64,000 nt of DNA from Blastobasis lacticolella. Taxonomy: Eukaryota; Arthropoda; Insecta; Lepidoptera; Blastobasidae. The stretch lies in NCBI GenBank assembly GCA_905147135.1, contig LR990056.1:17618001-17682000 (forward strand), given 5' to 3'. Shown here in pieces: positions 51,025 through 60,490 of this stretch. Within the stretch, counting starts at the first letter, position 1. Every line of letters begins with the position of its first letter. The notes beneath the pieces are model-generated. The model made no database searches. It was not told where the DNA came from and saw nothing but the letters and a program-made list of their open reading frames with translations. The position numbers and the translations under genes were made by a program.

Positions 51025-51549
51025 ATCAGATAATTACAGTGGAGCGACTGCCATCTGACCTCCGTGACCCTGTTACCAGGGGAACCTGACCAGATTGGAC
51101 CATGGTCACACATTCTGTTGTCTGAATGTGAAGGTTTCATCACGATGTTCTCCCTTACCGTAAGAGCAGCGGTTAGCATTCAACTAATGCACATAATTCA
51201 GAATAGATTCATTGGTAGAGCTCGTCTAATTTAAAATGACGCGCCCCACTATCGCATTAACGCACACAAGCAAGTTTAAAATATGGACGCAATACATATA
51301 CAAATGCCGTTGTAATTGGTCATTCAGTTGCCGGTAAGATTCAAACGTCGGAGCACGCGCCGTTCATTGGCTCCCACACAGATGAAGTGTCGTTGTTAAT
51401 ATTTGCACTCACACATCGAAATCAACTAACTAAGTAGTGGGGCGCGTCATCTTAGACTAGACGAGCTCTACATGGCTGCAGTGTGATTCGAACCCGGTAC
51501 CTCTCGCTTACGAGTCGGATGGATACCTTAACCACTCGGCCACCGACGC
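51025..51549 (-). mobile_element. SINE-A interrupted by MITE-1
   Basis: On the minus strand the tRNA-like head is at 51549-51470 (GGAGCGTCGGTGGCCGAGTG A-box; GGTACCGGGTTCGAATCACA B-box) and the body at 51216-51025. Removing 251 bp plus one TA restores the CATTGGTACATGGC order seen in other copies. The far 3' end is truncated. Confidence 0.85.
51218..51468 (+). mobile_element. MITE-1, complete (251 bp)
   Basis: TA at 51216-51217 and 51469-51470. Ends GAGCTCGTCTAATTTAAAAT + GACGCGCCCCACTA and inverted TAGTGGGGCGCGTCATCTTA + GACTAGACGAGCTC. Interior AT-rich with GCCGGTAAGATTCAAACGTC. No frame. The empty-site structure is given by the SINE-A around it. Confidence 0.9.
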
Positions 51550-51584
51550 TCCGAATATGAATGTTAATTACTTTAAACAAATTG

Positions 51585-51775
51585 CAGTTACACATGCCAG
51601 TTTTCATGCTTATTAGCATGGTGAAAACAAGCACGTTTTTTTACTATGGAGTTTGACATAGAGCATGCTTGAAATAAGCACGCTTTGTGGTATAGGTACA
51701 CATATGCTACTAAAAGCACTTGCTCAAAATAGTGTGCTTTTGTGCTTGAAACTAGCATGTGTACCAGGGGCTTTA
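51585..51775. repeat. imperfect palindromic repeat
   Basis: TTACACATGCCAGTTTTCAT at the left is matched by the inverse of AAACTAGCATGTGTACCAGG at the right; GCATG and GCACG motifs recur five or more times between. Possibly a degenerate foldback element. Confidence 0.45.
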
Positions 51776-52097
51776 ATTAAGTGCAGCCGTTCAGATATTA
51801 TGCACGAGCATGCACCATTTTGATATCTTGGGTAATTATTACAATTATCTCTAATTTTAATCACGATAAAATAGGTATAGCTGTTACTCTATTTTAGTGA
51901 TAAGGGTCGCAGATTTATTAAAGATAGGCATTATGCAGTATTTTGAGTAATTCAGTTTTATTCAATAAAAGTTTTAAGTTTGAGACTTTCGTAGTTATTA
52001 ACCGTACTAACCGTGACAACAAACCCAATAACATGTATAATGAAAGTGTCAGTTTTCGGCGATCAAATTCAAAAAAAAATTCTCAAAACAAATGCAA
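51776..52097. other. unassigned spacer
   Basis: Nothing recognised; an open frame at 51943-52347 mostly overlaps Rep-K and is not called. Confidence 0.3.
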
Positions 52098-52300
52098 CCT
52101 AAAGAGGTTGCAGTTAACAAAAATGCAGAACCGCAGATTAGTCGTCACTGTGAGGACTAAGATGATACGCCTCATGCCTGTAATTGAGCAAACCGGAATA
52201 CAACAATGCAAGCATTGTCGCTTGCGGGCAGAAATAGTTAATCTTGCACCTGCCTCTGCAAATAGATCGGTGTTAGTTCTGGTGAGAACCCGGAACAGAA
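52098..52300 (-). repeat. Rep-K copy, most complete
   Basis: Minus strand: GCAGGTGCAAGATTAACTAT, TTCTGCCCGCAAGCGACAAT, CAATTACAGGCATGAGGCGT, CTTAGTCCTCACAGTGACGA and CTGCATTTTTGTTAACTGCA. Confidence 0.65.
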
Positions 52301-52591
52301 TTGTACACAGTCCCAGCGTATTACAATTTCATAGAGATCTACAATAGCGCTACAACGTTTACCTGTAGCCCACAACCCACAACTTCCGAATATCCTGACT
52401 ATTCCTGACTGATTTACGGGCAAGTTACAGTTCCCTTCGCTCCGGTGGCCTGGAAAGGCCATTCAGCCATCAATCAAGGCCTTGCAGGCCTAATACCGGC
52501 CTTCACAAATCACTGCGACATGGCTTTTTGCCACTGGAACAAGGATAAACAGGCACTGGATAGGTAAACTGGGAAGCAGATGATAAATATG
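52301..52591. other. unassigned spacer
   Basis: CAAGGCCTTGCAGGCCTAAT (52476-52495) is a short palindromic stretch; nothing else recognised. Confidence 0.3.
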
Positions 52592-52897
52592 CTTGGGCAA
52601 ATTCACGTAGCGCCATCTAGCCCCAAAGTACGTATACCCATAGTATTTATTGACAATGTATTACAATTTTGTGTCAACTGTGACATTATTAATTTAATAT
52701 GTATTCATTTGACATTTTAGTGTTATTCATTTTTGTTGTGTATTTGTACCTATATTTTGCAATTTTTTTTGTATGACATTATTTTAATTCTATTTGACGA
52801 TATCTTTGTGACTTACTCATATTATGACATTCGCCTAATATGATGTAAATTTCATTGGTAAATAAATAATCTAATCTAAAGTAAGCAAAGCAATAGT
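52592..52897 (-). mobile_element. SINE-B 3' end interrupted by a retroposon
   Basis: GGCAAATTCACGTAGCGCCA + TCTAGCCCCAAAGTA, then after the insertion AAAGTAAGCAAAGCAA. The rest of the SINE is missing. Confidence 0.6.
52631..52877 (+). mobile_element. AT-rich retroposon inserted in SINE-B (AAAGTA duplication)
   Basis: Flanked by AAAGTA at 52625-52630 and 52878-52883. 247 bp ending TTGGTAAATAAATAATCTAA + TCT, which looks like a LINE 3' UTR with a short A/T tail. No coding part. Confidence 0.6.
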
Positions 52898-52899
52898 AG

Positions 52900-53110
52900 A
52901 TAAAGTAGCGCAACTCTGCGTTCTCACAGCGCTCGTCTGCTAAGTGAACGCACTGCGTTCAATACGGCTCTATGATTGGTCAATTGCGTTCATTTTGACG
53001 GGCGCATAGTGCCGATCGCCACTCAAGTATTGTCAGTTGGAACACTGTGTGTTGCAATGTGAGACTAATAAAGTTACTATAGGTACAAACTCTTTGGTGA
53101 GACCTTCTGA
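52900..53110 (+). repeat. Rep-J, reference copy
   Basis: AACTCTGCGTTCTCACAGCG, CTCGTCTGCTAAGTGAACGC, ACTGCGTTCAATACGGCTCT, ATGATTGGTCAATTGCGTTC, ATTTTGACGGGCGCATAGTG and CCGATCGCCACTCAAGTATT. GTGCGTTC/GAACGCAC-type inverted words suggest a foldback element. At least seven copies lie in this window. Confidence 0.65.
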
Positions 53111-53679
53111 ATATGTGTGAAAGACAATTCGTATTTCTAATTTGAATAGAGATTAATTAGAAAGGAAATCGGCATCTAACTGAATACAATAAAATCTACG
53201 ATGATAATAAATACGATGTCGCAGGCAAAAACGAATCAGTCTTAATATCAAAAATCGCGTAATCTGAATCATCCGAATTTAAATCTCAAAACATAAAAAT
53301 TTACCTACAGTTTAGAAGTTGCCGTTATAGTTTTTACCCGATGCCCCATCCCGGCAAACAAACGCAGCAGTGGTCATATAGGTGTCTATGGCAGTGCTCG
53401 GTTTTTACAAAAATTCTCTGACTGCATTTTCAACGGAAGAGTGATGTGTGTGATTTGGAAATGTCGATTTTGATAGCCACGTGATGACTTTGGTACAATG
53501 GTAGAATAGGAGCGTTGTTGTCGACCAATGCCGCATGAAAACTGCCTGTTATTTTGTTCAACCCTCGGTGAAAAAGGAGGAATGTTTGACGTGAGTATCT
53601 GTGTATCGCAGAAACTCAGACAGGCAAAGTCGGATAACACCCTACCAAGTTTACTTAGGTTTGTTTAGGCTTCCTCATC
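53111..53679. other. unassigned spacer
   Basis: 53565-53610 (GGTGAAAAAGGAGGAATGTT) is Rep-P/Rep-C-like. An 84-codon minus frame at 53386-53640 lacks motifs. Confidence 0.3.
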
Positions 53680-53765
53680 ATCCGCATGCTCCATCAACGG
53701 CCGCATCGTCACTTATCACCAGGTGAGGCGGCGGTCAAATGCCTGGCCAGCCAAATAATAATAAT
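53680..53765 (+). mobile_element. LINE-3 3' tail
   Basis: GCATGCTCCATCAACGGCCG, CATCGTCACTTATCACCAGG and GGCGGTCAAATGCCTGGCCA, then an (AAT)n tail. Confidence 0.75.
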
Positions 53766-54095
53766 AATATAATTATAATATTTATTTTTCATATATATGT
53801 ATTGTAAAAAAATTTAATCTCAGAATGAAAAAAAATATAAAAAAAAATTAACATAGTCTAAACTTCTAAACCAATTCAATCTTTTACTCGGTTGTTTTAT
53901 CATTAAATTGAACATTACTGTGAACTAATATTAAATAGGGGGAAGACCTGGCGATCTGTGTTACAGGTTTGTTTTACAAACCTACTTCAGACGTCAGTTC
54001 TCTCATGATCTGTAATTACCTATACTTATCAAATGGTGTGCTTTATTGTATCACATGTTGCAGTTATGTTTTTCATTTATTATTTTATTAATGTA
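53766..54095. other. AT-rich spacer
   Basis: (AATAAT)n and A-rich sequence; nothing recognised. Confidence 0.35.
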
Positions 54096-54265
54096 ATTGA
54101 TACAAAGCTAAAAACCATCTCGTCTAAACTGGCTTACAAATATAGGAAACATCATCCAAATCGGTCCATCCGTTCGGGAGCTACGATTCCAAAGACAGGC
54201 ACCACAGATACACTCGTCAAACTTAATAGCACCCCTCTTTTTCGTCGGAGGTTAAAAGCATTACT
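54096..54265 (-). repeat. Rep-P copy
   Basis: Minus strand: TTTTAACCTCCGACGAAAAA, AGAGGGGTGCTATTAAGTTT, ATCGTAGCTCCCGAACGGAT and CGATTTGGATGATGTTT. Joins the Rep-C-like start to the Rep-P body, indicating both belong to one longer family. Confidence 0.6.
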
Positions 54266-55125
54266 GGAAGTCCACATAATAAACCTCCTAGACATTTAAC
54301 TATCAAAACAGCGTCCTTATTTGAAAACATTTAGAACTTTATGTGTACGTAGTTTAATACCAATAAGAACCTAATCCTCAAATTTTAATAAACTGACGGC
54401 CAAATAAATGGCTGGCTACTGAAAAGAGAATAAACTTCAAATTATTATTTCTCAGCCTTATTGTAAAGGCTCGCTCGCTCTGCAATTCTCTACAACGCCG
54501 TAATAACGCCAGAACTCGGGAAAACAAGTTTAAATTGTGCGCAAAAACAACTAACTTCATGTCTGGCCGATTTAAAATGCCGTCTCTAAATTATGAAACA
54601 TGACTTGAAATGTTAAAATCAGAACTTAGTCTGCGTTTCTGACGGCTCCTTCGGCCGCCCCTTGTGGAACTTTAAATTGCACTTCCACCACTTAAATCGG
54701 ATGTTTTCGTCCCTGTCTGGTCTACGAGATATTGTCACGTCCATCCTTGTCGCACACGAAGTGCTGGGGATAAAGGAATTGACCTAATTTATGGAGTTAT
54801 CCCCGTGATACAGGGTGGTGTTACAGCTCATAATCGGTTTAATGCCGAGAACGCTAATGGCGTATTATAGTTCCTGATTAATGTACAGGATGTTGGGTGA
54901 TTTTGTCACTGTCTATATGTTTCTGAGACTCGTAAGTGATTAGTGTCGGGTAGTACCCTATTATAGCAGTTTATGAATTCCTCTAAATGACATATCGCTT
55001 AACGTTAGTCAAACAAAGGAAAGAGCAGTTACCTACCTATGGTTAAGACAATATTTTCTTCTGCTCTTCGATCAAATGTCCAGTAATATTGTTTGACCAT
55101 AATTTTTTCCCATAGCGTTTTAAGA
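54266..55125. other. unassigned region
   Basis: No gene or repeat recognised. Confidence 0.35.
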
Positions 55126-55129
55126 CTAG

Positions 55130-55280
55130 ATTTAAGACTTGCGGTCATTGTGAAGGAACTATTGAAGTAAAATCGTTGTCAAGTATTGTAGACATAAAGG
55201 TGAACTAAAAGAAATTGACAACATTTTTGCGATTAATGGATAGATACCTATTTTTATAAAAATTAGATACATCGTTTAAC
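55130..55280 (+). repeat. dispersed repeat shared with 61430-61560
   Basis: GTAAAATCGTTGTCAAGTAT, GGTGAACTAAAAGAAATTGA and TACCTATTTTTATAAAA parallel 61443-61505. Confidence 0.45.
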
Positions 55281-55794
55281 ATTTTCTACACTCATTTCCC
55301 TTTCTGAAGAATAGTACTAAAAAAATTATAAATTATTAGATTAGGTAAAAACCTGATCAGCTAGAATAGGTTTCAAAGACCATGTTTGCCATAATGTCCC
55401 TGAATTTTTTATATTGAATTGACAGTTCTTCCAATTCATTCACAACGAATCATGAGCTCACAAAGTAGTGTCTGACACGATACGGAGACGGCCTGATGTG
55501 TGGATAATCCATAAAACATCCTCAATATGAAGAGTTGTGAAGTTGTATCCGTTCGTTGCATCGAAGGAAATACTTCACGATCAAGACTTTGTTCTCGCCT
55601 CGAACGTGACTAGACTCACAAATCTTGGAGTTGCCAAAGCTGCAATGAGGAAATAGTATTAAAGAATAGAGGAGAGTACGGCTAACGATCGCTTTTGTGG
55701 CTATAACCGGTAAGAGTACATTGTTACAAGAGAGCTGAGTTTGTCTTCACAAAGCTTGATTGCATAGTAGTCTTCTATATATGTACATAGTGTA
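55281..55794. other. unassigned spacer
   Basis: Nothing recognised. Confidence 0.3.
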
Positions 55795-55960
55795 AAACAC
55801 AGTCACTTCCCTGCGTCTGTGCCTATGTATCTATGTGCACTTAGATCATTTAAACTACGCAACGGATTTTAATTAGGTTTTCATCAACAAATAGAGTGAT
55901 TCAAGAGGAAGGTTTATAAGTGAGAAAAAAAAGGTTGGATAGGGGTTGAAAATACAGGCC
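55795..55960 (+). repeat. dispersed repeat, second copy of 15290-15640
   Basis: GTCTGTGCCTATGTATCTAT, AACTACGCAACGGATTTTAA, ATAGAGTGATTCAAGAGGAA and GGTTTATAAGTGAG. The wording is widespread in Lepidoptera (general knowledge). Confidence 0.55.
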
Positions 55961-56154
55961 ATTATTATAATGTCGAATTAATAATAAAATAATGACGAAT
56001 AATTTATTAAAAATGAAAACATTCATTCCACATCCATGTAAAAGAAATTCGTCAATTTTAAAGAACGTTTGTTCAATAAGCCAACACTTTAATTTCCCTT
56101 TGAAAACAATAATACAGATAAGCGTTTAATATTGAAATAATCATCTTGGCAACA

Positions 56155-56308
56155 ATATTCCGATTGTGCTCTAGCGCGCGTCTACACTGTGTCCGCGTTG
56201 ACCATGATCCAGGATTTAACAGATTAGGTAATCACAGTAGAGCGACTGCCACCTGACCTCCCTGTTACTCGTAACAGGGGAACCTGATCAGATTGGATCA
56301 TGGTTCAA
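56155..56308 (-). mobile_element. SINE-A copy
   Basis: Minus strand: ACCATGATCCAATCTGATCA, GGAGGTCAGGTGGCAGTCGC, CCTGGATCATGGTCAACGCG and AGAGCACAATCGGAA. Confidence 0.7.
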
Positions 56309-56429
56309 TCATTGATTCACTTGACGAAATGTAAATTGAAACTTTAAGTAGCAGTAGGAACTTCAAAGCCATACGATAGATAAATAAATAAATGGTTCAA
56401 TCGCCTGAAACGGTCGAAATCGCAACCGC

Positions 56430-56525
56430 TCCCCTGAAGTTGCAGATATCTCAGATAAAGGTGACCGCTTTCCATCAGGAGGGATCGTATATGTCCGTGT
56501 GCCTCCCCTCGTAATAAAAAACGAC
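56430..56525 (+). mobile_element. LINE-4 3' tail
   Basis: CCGCTTTCCATCAGGAGGGA, CCGTGTGCCTCCCCTCGTAA and TAAAAAACGAC. Confidence 0.6.
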
Positions 56526-56662
56526 AAACTTTCTTCGCGATTGCGCGTAGATGGAAGTAAAAGCACTGATGAATTATAAATGTAATAAAATGAATATCTG
56601 AAACAAGGAGAGAAACAACTAATTTCAAAAGGAATTTTTAACGGAAAATTTGTTACGTATTT

Positions 56663-57445
56663 GGCGGTGCAGGATAAGGTTGCCCGCCAATGTTGGCAAG
56701 CGAAGATGGGGAGAAGGTAGAAAAGGGTAATTACCCACATGGCCGGGTGTTGTGACCAGGGGACCAAGGGTCCGACAGTTGATCGTCGGAAGTTGTATAT
56801 ATTTTGTATATATTTTGTATATATTTGGGGGTCTTGCTGCACCACGTCCGTAGGCTATACCCTAGAGACCCTACACGTGACCCCCGGGTGGTGCGAAGAG
56901 TGCAGCCAAAATTGCTTGGTGGTAGGGCCTCGGCCCGCATGGCTAGCGACCACCCACGGAGATGAGTCTGCATGGCGCTAAGCAGCCCCTGGGCTGTGTT
57001 CCGTCAGAGTACTCCGTGAGCCATTCCCCCTTTGTCCGAGTGCTATAATATTGGTATCCTGCAGGTCCCAGTTTTGTGTTGGATATGTTAGAGGGTTGGG
57101 CGTGACAGGTTGGCGGGGGGGCCAGGGAGACCCGATGAAACGGCTCGTCACTGGCCGCCCGCCGGTTAGTAGGGGACCCGAACCCGGGCATCGCTTTTAA
57201 TCTCCGGCCCGGGAGGCTGTCCCGCCAACTGTGCGAAAAATCCTGAATATGTCTGTCGTGCCGGGGTAGGAGACCGGAGTGGACCCGGCAGGTATATTCA
57301 GGGGGGATCGGGGGCCCTTCCGTCCCCCGTGCCAACTTTTCACATAACCCATCTCTCTGCAGCGTTCAGAAGAAAAACGACCTTGCCCTGCTGGATACCG
57401 ATGTTTTAGCACTCCTCTACCTCCCCAAATTTAATATCTTCACAC
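56663..57445 (+). promoter_or_regulatory. LINE-1 5' untranslated region
   Basis: Starts GGCGGTGCAGGATAAGGTTG. Its first ~145 bases recur at 60925-61068, which helps place the 5' end of the family. 56797-56827 has three TTTTGTATATA-type units. No gag-like ORF1 is seen before the enzyme frame. As in other LINEs, an internal promoter is expected here (inference). Confidence 0.65.
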
Positions 57446-60412
57446 ATGGCAAGGAAAAATAAAAGTAAGGTTCTCTCAGCGGCACCCCTTTCCACACTTC
57501 GAGTGGACTTTTGTAATATCAGGGGTCTACACTCCAATCTGAATGCCGTACATCACCACCTAGAGACGGCGAAGCCCGCCTTACTTTTCCTGACGGAAAC
57601 ACAGATATCACCTCCGGCTGACACTTCGTATCTTCACTATCCTGGATACAAATTGGAACACAGGTTTTTACCTCGCGCTGGTGTGTGCCTATTCGTCAGA
57701 GGTGATATCTGCTGTCGACGTCTTAATGCCATAGAACTAAGTGACGAATCTGTGGTATGGGTGTGCGTAGAACAGAGGGGTTTATCCCGTGTCTACGCAT
57801 GCCTATACAACAACCGTCACGGCGTAGGTGAGACAAATCGGTTTTTCGAGCACATACAATGCGCTACCGACAAAGTCTTTGAGCGGTATCCTTCAGCCAA
57901 GTTGGTAGTCCTAGGAGACTTTAACGGTCACCACACCGAGTGGCTAGGGTCAAGCCGTCCTACTAACCCGGCCGGGAGGTCCGCCCATGAATTTTCTCTG
58001 GCCCATGGTCTCACGCAACTGGTGTCAGAACCCACCTACTTACCGGATGTTGTGGGCCGTGAACCCTCTTTATTAGACCTTCTGCTCACCACCCACCCAG
58101 ACGGTTATCAGGTGTCCGTCGATGCCCCTCTTGGGACATCAGACCACTGCCTGGTCCGTTCTGAGAAGCCTCTTGCTATACCCGAACGGGCTTGCCCCAA
58201 TGGGTCACGCAAGGTATGGCATTATGGTTCAGCAGACTGGGATGGATTGCGAGAATTCTTCGCGTCGTACCCGTGGATACAGCTTTGCTTCTCCTCAAAT
58301 GACACCAACATCTGTGCTGCTGCTGTAGCTGACGTCATACTGCAGGGAATGGAGTGTTTTATTCCGTCCTCTGTAGTCCGTCTCGGCGGCAAGAGTCAGC
58401 CCTGGTATGACAGGCCTAGTGCTGAGGCAACTCGCCTCAAGCAGAATGCTTTTCGTGCCTGGACAGTGGCTCGGGCCCAGAAGGACCCTAACACCCACAT
58501 TTTGAGGAAAAAGTACAACGCTGTATCGAGGTCTACAAAGAGGGTGATGGCCAGAGCAAAATTTAAATTCATCGGCGGAATTGGAGAGAAACTAATCAGC
58601 TACCCCTCTGGGAGCCGTGCTTTTTGGTCTCTCTCCAAAGCTGTTAAGGGGAACTTTTGTCGGACCACCTTTCCACCTTTGCGCAAGCCGGATGACCAAT
58701 TAGCCCACACAGCAAAGGAGAAAGCCGATCTCTTGGGAAATCTCTTTGCTCATAACTCAACTCTGGATGATGGGGGAGCTGCACCGCCTACCATCTCACG
58801 GTGTGAGGGCATCATGCCCGAGGTTCGTTTCACCCAAAAAATCATAAGACGTGTGCTTCTCTCCCTAGACATCCGGAAGTCCAGTGGACCTGATGGCATT
58901 CCGGCTATTGTTCTCAAAAAGTGTGCTCCCGAGTTGTCTCCCGTGTTAATGCGCCTATTCAAGCTTTCCTACACCTCTGGAATGGTGCCGTCTTCGTGGA
59001 AGCTAGCCCTTGTGCATCCGATACCCAAGAAGGGTGATAATTCAGACCCATCAATTTACAGGCCTATAGCGGTAACCTCCTTGCTCTCTAAGGTGGTGGA
59101 GCGGGTTATCAATATCCAGCTCCTCGGATACCTAGAGGACCACCAGCTGATCAGTGACCGTCAATATGGCTTTCGCCATGGTCGCTCAGCTGGTGACCTT
59201 CTCGTGTACCTAACACACCGGTGGGCTGAGGCCGTCGAGAGCAAGGGGGAGGCTCTGGCTGTCAGTCTTGATATAGCCAAGGCATTTGATCGGGTCTGGC
59301 ACAGGGTACTGCTAACAAAACTCCCGAAGTACGGTATCCCCGAGGGGCTCTGCAATTGGGTATCCAGCTTTCTGTCTGGACGGAGCATCCAAGTCGTTGT
59401 CGACGGATGCTGCTCCGATACCAAGACCATTAATGCTGGAGTACCCCAAGGTTCAGTGCTATCTCCCACGCTGTTTCTTCTGCATATCAATGATATGCTG
59501 AATATTCCCAGTATTCACTGCTATGCAGATGACAGTACTGGAGATGCTCGTTATACTGGACGTGCGAATACCCCTCGTTCCGTGGTGTCGGAAAGCCGAA
59601 TAAGACTTGTGTCAGAGATTGAACACTCCTTGGAGCAAGTTGCTCACTGGGGCAGACTGAACCTGGTGGAATTCAACCCCTCAAAGACACAGGTCTGCGC
59701 ATTTTCTGCCAAAAAAGATCCTTTTGTCATGGTGCCGCAGTTCCAAGGAACACCCCTTTCCATCTCAAATAGTATCGGGATCCTTGGTGTCGACATATCG
59801 GATAGCGTGCGATTCCGGAGTCACCTAGAAGGTAAAGCCAAACTGGCTTCGAAAAAGCTTGGAGTGCTTAACCGGTCCAAGCGATACTTCACCCCAGGGC
59901 AGCGCCTACTGCTGTACAAGGCGCAGGTGCGGCCTCATATGGAGTATTGTTCCCATCTTTGGGCCGGCGAAACTGCCGACCTGCTTAATCCTCTGGACTC
60001 CATACAGAGACGTGCCGTTCGAATTGTCGACGATCCCATACAAACAAGCAAATTAGAACCACTGGCTAACCGAAGGGAATTTGGCTGCCTGTGTGTGTTC
60101 TACCGGCTGTACAATGGGGAGTGTTCCGAGGAACTTTTCGATTTGGTGCCAACAGCACAATTCCGCCATCGCACCACCCGCCGTGGGCTGGGTACTCATC
60201 CCCACTACGTAGACCCTCTGTTGGTCACCACGCGAAGGTTTGAAAGAACGTTTCTCGCTCGTACGATTCGGATGTGGAATGAGCTCCCAGCCACAGTGTT
60301 TCCTTTGGACTATGACATGGGATCGTTCAAGAGGTATATTAGAGATCTCTTCAGAGGCGGGCAACGCATTGGTGACTCCCCTGGTGTTGCTGATGTCCAT
60401 AGGCGGCGGTGA
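57446..60412 (+). CDS. non-LTR retrotransposon endonuclease/reverse transcriptase (LINE-1 family, jockey/CR1 group)
   Basis: An uninterrupted 988-codon frame. Residues about 18-240 form an apurinic-like endonuclease: LLFLTETQ (46-53, catalytic Glu 51), VVLGDFNGHH (154-163) and TSDHCLV (231-237). Residues about 460-760 form the reverse transcriptase: SSGPDGIPAIVLK, YRPIAVTSLLSKV (538-550), QYGFRHGRS, SLDIAKAFDRVWH (607-619), GVPQGSVLSP (665-674), CYADDS (692-697, catalytic YADD) and FNPSKTQ. The C-terminal part has AQVRPHMEYCSHLWAG (826-841) and WNELPATVFP (944-953), and ends DVHRRR. All catalytic residues are present, so the enzyme could be functional. It would copy its own RNA at a nicked target. 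No ORF1 is found upstream. The jockey/CR1 assignment rests on motif order; the precise clade needs a tree. Confidence 0.95.
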   Translation: MARKNKSKVLSAAPLSTLRVDFCNIRGLHSNLNAVHHHLETAKPALLFLTETQISPPADTSYLHYPGYKLEHRFLPRAGVCLFVRGDICCRRLNAIELSDESVVWVCVEQRGLSRVYACLYNNRHGVGETNRFFEHIQCATDKVFERYPSAKLVVLGDFNGHHTEWLGSSRPTNPAGRSAHEFSLAHGLTQLVSEPTYLPDVVGREPSLLDLLLTTHPDGYQVSVDAPLGTSDHCLVRSEKPLAIPERACPNGSRKVWHYGSADWDGLREFFASYPWIQLCFSSNDTNICAAAVADVILQGMECFIPSSVVRLGGKSQPWYDRPSAEATRLKQNAFRAWTVARAQKDPNTHILRKKYNAVSRSTKRVMARAKFKFIGGIGEKLISYPSGSRAFWSLSKAVKGNFCRTTFPPLRKPDDQLAHTAKEKADLLGNLFAHNSTLDDGGAAPPTISRCEGIMPEVRFTQKIIRRVLLSLDIRKSSGPDGIPAIVLKKCAPELSPVLMRLFKLSYTSGMVPSSWKLALVHPIPKKGDNSDPSIYRPIAVTSLLSKVVERVINIQLLGYLEDHQLISDRQYGFRHGRSAGDLLVYLTHRWAEAVESKGEALAVSLDIAKAFDRVWHRVLLTKLPKYGIPEGLCNWVSSFLSGRSIQVVVDGCCSDTKTINAGVPQGSVLSPTLFLLHINDMLNIPSIHCYADDSTGDARYTGRANTPRSVVSESRIRLVSEIEHSLEQVAHWGRLNLVEFNPSKTQVCAFSAKKDPFVMVPQFQGTPLSISNSIGILGVDISDSVRFRSHLEGKAKLASKKLGVLNRSKRYFTPGQRLLLYKAQVRPHMEYCSHLWAGETADLLNPLDSIQRRAVRIVDDPIQTSKLEPLANRREFGCLCVFYRLYNGECSEELFDLVPTAQFRHRTTRRGLGTHPHYVDPLLVTTRRFERTFLARTIRMWNELPATVFPLDYDMGSFKRYIRDLFRGGQRIGDSPGVADVHRRR

Positions 60413-60490
60413 CCACTTTCCATCAGGTGGCCCGCATGCCTGTTTGTCTGCCGGATAACATAAAAAAAAAAACATAAAAAAAAAAAAAAT
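60413..60490 (+). mobile_element. LINE-1 3' UTR and A-rich tail
   Basis: CACTTTCCATCAGGTGGCCC, GCATGCCTGTTTGTCTGCCG, then ATAACAT and two A-runs separated by CAT (60463-60489). No convincing target duplication was found on comparing with the sequence before 56663. Confidence 0.85.

Noticed and set aside
51943..52347. 134-codon plus-strand frame as a gene
   Set aside because: Most of it is the antisense of Rep-K.
56363..56845. 160-codon minus-strand frame as a gene
   Set aside because: It spans the LINE-4 tail and the LINE-1 5' UTR boundary in antisense; no motif.
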